DNA from: B21-G16 sp003644825 [NCBI: Candidatus Zhuqueibacterota bacterium]
GTDB taxonomy: Bacteria; SM23-31; B21-G16
Assembly: GCA_003644825.1 (NCBI GenBank)
Contig: QNDJ01000025.1
Location: forward strand, 1 to 10,628
Direction of reading: 5' to 3'
DNA: 10,628 nucleotides
In this document: positions 7,935-10,628 of the stretch, piece by piece
Layout: the number at the start of each line of letters is the position of its first letter
Numbering within the stretch: position 1 is the stretch's first letter
Made by a program: the position numbers and the translations under genes
The notes under the pieces: generated by a model
Told to the model about the DNA's origin: nothing
The model's database searches: none
Seen by the model: the letters and a program-made list of their open reading frames with translations, nothing else

Positions 7935-8689
7935 TCTAATTTTCCCAAAATTTTTTCATCAAGGTTTACAATCAACCTCCATTTTGCATTTCTTTTTCCT
8001 TTATGTGGCATAGAATGGTCAAGAAAAAGATAATTTCGTGTCTTAACCTCTGGAACTTCAAGTTTTATATTCAATAAACCACACAGATAACCCAATCTTC
8101 TAATTACTCCTGTGTTCTCTATTTGCTGAATATATTTCAACAGTTTCTCTCCATTTATTTCTTTTTGCTTTAATGCTTTAGCAACTTCAGTAATCCCCCC
8201 ACAGTATTGAGGTTTGTCAAGACAATCTATTATCGTTTTTTCTTTATCTGTTATATTTATCTCTGTTTCATCAATCCATTCTTTTCTTATTCCAAAAAAT
8301 TTTCTGTTATTTATCCTAATAATCCTGTACTTAACTCCCAGAATATTTAATCTTTGTTTTTTCTTACGTGAAACAGTTTGAATAAAAACAGTATTAGGAA
8401 TCTGCTCTGTTAATCCGTAAAAATGAAGGGCACTCCAATATGAAATACAATAAGGATTGATAAGCATAGACCCGATTACAAATTCATTCAATGTATATTT
8501 ACCCTTTTCAGCTCCAAGTGGAATAATCATATATTTACCTTTTTCTATTCTTTCAATTAAGCCTCTTTTCTCAAACCTTGATAAGATTACTTTTGTTATA
8601 TAAAAATCTGTTCCCAAAACTAGTTGAGCTTGATTGAAAGTGAAAGTATTACCTCTCTTAACCAATTCATTAATCCAATTAATTCTCAT
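7931..8689 (-). CDS. abiEi: AbiEi-type antitoxin and transcriptional repressor of a type IV toxin-antitoxin system
   Basis: This 252-residue protein has an N-terminal winged-helix domain (about residues 1-60; FTFNQAQLVLGTDFYITKV gives the recognition region and RIEKGKYMIIP the wing). It is followed by the AbiEi core signature, SYWSALHFYGLTEQIP then a strand with a TVSRK turn, and the KTIIDCLDKP segment near residues 150-160. Known family behaviour: neutralises the AbiEii nucleotidyltransferase without forming a stable complex and represses its own promoter by binding inverted repeats cooperatively. The ATG at 8687-8689 has only a weak ribosome site (GGTG, 8697-8700), and this site forms one arm of the palindrome at 8697-8728. 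The stop overlaps the toxin start in ATGA. It lies 64 bp after the mod stop on the same strand. The lack of a good ribosome site leaves some doubt about the exact start. Confidence 0.88.
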   Translation of the reverse strand: MRINWINELVKRGNTFTFNQAQLVLGTDFYITKVILSRFEKRGLIERIEKGKYMIIPLGAEKGKYTLNEFVIGSMLINPYCISYWSALHFYGLTEQIPNTVFIQTVSRKKKQRLNILGVKYRIIRINNRKFFGIRKEWIDETEINITDKEKTIIDCLDKPQYCGGITEVAKALKQKEINGEKLLKYIQQIENTGVIRRLGYLCGLLNIKLEVPEVKTRNYLFLDHSMPHKGKRNAKWRLIVNLDEKILGKLE

Positions 8690-8696
8690 TTTTATG

Positions 8697-8728
8697 CACC
8701 GTAGTTAACAAATTTGTTTACTTTGGTG
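8697..8728. promoter_or_regulatory. Likely operator of the AbiE module: 32-bp imperfect palindrome in the mod-abiEi gap
   Basis: A perfect 12-bp palindrome, AACAAATTTGTT (8707-8718), is extended symmetrically by 10-bp arms that match at 7 of 10 positions and end in CACC/GGTG. The whole is centred between 8712 and 8713 and ends 7 bp before the abiEi start codon. AbiEi proteins are known to bind inverted repeats in their own promoters, so this is the obvious autoregulatory site. If transcribed it could also fold in mRNA and cover the GGTG ribosome site. I could not fix convincing -35/-10 boxes around it. Confidence 0.65.
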
Positions 8729-8753
8729 TATATGATTGAGAAAAAGCCGGTTC

Positions 8754-10628
8754 TTATACACCCATTAACTTTTTAAATTCACTCTCTATTGGTTTGTAAC
8801 CTTTTACAAAGCTATCTCCGTTTATAAATATTTCATCAGGGTCAAAACCATTTAAGACTTTATCTATGATTTCTTTATCCTTTTCAAGATTAATGCCTTT
8901 GGTGGGTCTCCATATAATAGCAGTTCGCCTATTATCTCTTTCTCCTAAAACAACCACATATTTTCTTTTTATATTCCCCTTTTTTAAAGGGGTGTCCCGC
9001 AGGGACGGGGTGTTTAGAAATTTATATCTATGTACCTTTAAACCAAGTAAATAATTGAAAGTCTCTACTAAATCCACATTCACAAGTTCCTCGCCTTTAC
9101 CAGATGAAATTATCTTCAATTTATATTCAAAAGGATTTTCAAAACCGTTAAGATTTAGGAGAGAAGGACTCCCCTCAGTTTCAAATTTAAGCATGTATTT
9201 CATAACATATTCGCTCACTTCCTTATCTTTATCAAATAGTTGCAGCACTTTTTGTCCTTTTTCTTCATTTGGAAACTCAATGTTGTGCAGTGTATCTTCG
9301 TATTGTTCAAGGTAATGATATTTGATTATTTGACTTATTCCATCAGCATCTTGAGGCTTACCGTCCTTCCAGTTGAAGGAATAGGTGATTTTTTTAATCC
9401 TTGGAATAATTATCGTGTCAAAATAATCCGCCATTTCTACAAGAATGTATTTTCTTCTGCCAGTATCTTCTTTGTTTAATTTCATAACTGCGTGAGCGGT
9501 TGTACCAGAACCAGCGAAGAAGTCAAGAATAAAATTATTGAAAGTTCCACTTATAATATTATCTATCCCACAAAGCCATTTTATTAATTCACTGGGTTTG
9601 GAATACCTATAAGTTAATCCTCCAAATAGATCTTTAATATTTTGATTCCCTTTTTTGGTATATCCTATCTTTTTAATTAAACTGCGTGGTCTAATTTTGC
9701 CTTTATAATAAGTCTTAGTATAAATTTTCCATAACTTGTCTTTTTTATTATAAATAAATTCTATCTCATCCAATGCAAGTCTTCTTTCAAATTCTTCTTT
9801 AGATAATCTCCAAATCGTTTCGGGCCATATTTCAGTTCCATCTGGGACCTTGACAGGATAACGCAAGTTTGGTCTCCTAATATCTATTCCTGTTTTTTCT
9901 AAACTATCTAAGTAGTATTTCCCTTTTTTGTCTTCGTATCTAAAAGAATTTAGATATTCTTCTGATGGCTTAGCCCATAAATATCCAATTCTCTCTTTAT
10001 TTTTGCCAAATAGAAAGACATACTCATGCTCTGGTACTAGATATTTATTATCACTTCCACCGCCAACTTTAGCTTGAACAATAAAAGTTCCCAAATAGTT
10101 AATTAAAAAACTGCTTATTTCTTGAAATCTGTAGATCTCATTATCATCAATACTTACAAAAATAACTCCATCATCTTTAAGTATTTCTCTTGCAAATTGT
10201 AGCCTATCATACATCATACTTAGCCAACTTGAATGCTGGTATTTGTCCTTATACAAAAACTCATCATTTCCAGTATTATATGGAGGATCAATATAGATAC
10301 ATTTTATTTTCTCTCTATATTTTTCAAGTATTAAATTCAACGCCTGCCAGTTTTCGCTCTTGATTAAAATGCCATCTATTAAGTCATCAAGATTGCCTAA
10401 CTCTCCCAACTTCTCAAGTAATCTTTCTTTAAATTCTTCACTAAGATATTTTGTATCAACGGGTAAGTACTTATATTTATTATTTAAAATTTTACCTGTT
10501 ATAGTATTTAACAAGATTTCATTTTTATCAAAGTTATCGTTAACAATGCCTAATTTCTTCCATTCTTTTACCTGTTTTTCAAAATCCTTATGACTTATAA
10601 TTTCCTCCAAAAAATTCCCCTCTTTCAG
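8754..10628 (-). CDS. mod: Type III restriction-modification system DNA methyltransferase subunit Mod (N6-adenine), 5' end probably outside window
   Basis: Beta-class amino-methyltransferase: catalytic motif IV DPPYNTGND comes first (residues 108-116 counted from the TTG at 10610), and the S-adenosylmethionine-binding motif DFFAGSGTT follows the target-recognition region (363-371). This order, the NEWQALN-like segment before motif IV and the C-terminal WR..KG..L.KDKE block are typical of type III Mod, which recognises the asymmetric site, methylates adenine on one strand and guides Res. A TTG at 10610 with GAGGGG 6 nt upstream could start a 618-residue protein. However, the frame stays open to the window edge, and the N-terminal part (FEKQVKEWKKLGIVNDNF) resembles an internal stretch of longer Mod relatives, so I treat the gene as 5'-partial. 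A GC-rich hairpin repeat is read in frame at residues 533-546. No simple-sequence tract for phase variation is visible in this part. The recognition sequence cannot be read from the protein. Confidence 0.92.
   Translation of the reverse strand: MKEGNFLEEIISHKDFEKQVKEWKKLGIVNDNFDKNEILLNTITGKILNNKYKYLPVDTKYLSEEFKERLLEKLGELGNLDDLIDGILIKSENWQALNLILEKYREKIKCIYIDPPYNTGNDEFLYKDKYQHSSWLSMMYDRLQFAREILKDDGVIFVSIDDNEIYRFQEISSFLINYLGTFIVQAKVGGGSDNKYLVPEHEYVFLFGKNKERIGYLWAKPSEEYLNSFRYEDKKGKYYLDSLEKTGIDIRRPNLRYPVKVPDGTEIWPETIWRLSKEEFERRLALDEIEFIYNKKDKLWKIYTKTYYKGKIRPRSLIKKIGYTKKGNQNIKDLFGGLTYRYSKPSELIKWLCGIDNIISGTFNNFILDFFAGSGTTAHAVMKLNKEDTGRRKYILVEMADYFDTIIIPRIKKITYSFNWKDGKPQDADGISQIIKYHYLEQYEDTLHNIEFPNEEKGQKVLQLFDKDKEVSEYVMKYMLKFETEGSPSLLNLNGFENPFEYKLKIISSGKGEELVNVDLVETFNYLLGLKVHRYKFLNTPSLRDTPLKKGNIKRKYVVVLGERDNRRTAIIWRPTKGINLEKDKEIIDKVLNGFDPDEIFINGDSFVKGYKPIESEFKKLMGV
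8974..9015. repeat. GC-rich double-hairpin repeat read in frame inside mod
   Basis: Two tandem hairpins stand out against the AT-rich gene. The first is CCCCTTT (8976-8982) pairing with AAAGGGG (8986-8992) around a 3-nt loop. The second is GTCCC (8994-8998) pairing with GGGAC (9002-9006) around GCA. On the coding strand it reads as NTPSLRDTPLKKGN using GC-rich codons (CCG, TCC, CTG, CGG, GGG) that are scarce in the rest of the gene. It lies in the C-terminal region between LLGLKVHRYK and KYVVVLGERD, and the frame is kept. Interpreted as a small palindromic repeat (REP/MITE-like) inserted in the gene. Boundaries are approximate. Confidence 0.6.

Noticed and set aside
8754-10628. Phase-variable simple-sequence repeats in mod, common in type III systems
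   Set aside because: I scanned the visible part of the gene and saw no long homopolymer or tandem di- to penta-nucleotide tract; the unseen 5' end could still hold one.
1-10628. CRISPR array, tRNA/rRNA, transposase or integrase genes
   Set aside because: No regularly spaced direct repeats, no tRNA-like cloverleaf and no recombinase motifs were seen in any gene.

Overview
The window is AT-rich and lysine/asparagine/isoleucine-heavy, with tightly packed bacterial genes. It has two plus-strand genes on the left (1-3490) and a minus-strand cluster covering the rest (3767-10628). The sensor kinase built on Reg_prop propeller repeats, the low GC and the small palindromic repeats would fit an environmental bacterium of the Bacteroidota/Ignavibacteria/Cloacimonadota kind. 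This is only an impression: there is no rRNA or marker gene to place it.

Left part: the 3' part of a large membrane sensor histidine kinase (2-2710, running off the left edge), a 294-bp spacer with small palindromes, and a complete O6-alkylguanine-DNA alkyltransferase gene (3005-3490). A 276-bp spacer separates this gene from the convergent minus-strand cluster, and I see no convincing gene or RNA in it.

Right part, in transcription order (right to left): a type III DNA methyltransferase, mod (8754 to the right edge, probably missing its N-terminus); a 64-bp gap holding a 32-bp palindrome; an AbiEi-type antitoxin/repressor (7931-8689); an AbiEii-type nucleotidyltransferase toxin (7158-7934, 4-nt overlap); the type III restriction subunit res (4129-7167, 10-nt overlap); and, 56 bp further on, a 101-codon gene for a small beta-repeat protein with a glycine-rich tail (3767-4072, GTG start).

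The central observation is that a complete type IV (AbiE) toxin-antitoxin pair is nested between mod and res of a type III restriction-modification system. The pair overlaps res, and the likely operator lies directly in front of the antitoxin gene. If the antitoxin autoregulates, as is known for AbiEi, the same switch would control res but not mod. That would give the restriction system a C-protein-like control: methylation first, restriction and toxin under repression. This is inference from layout. A second notable point is a GC-rich double-hairpin repeat that is read in frame inside mod and adds about 14 residues to the protein.
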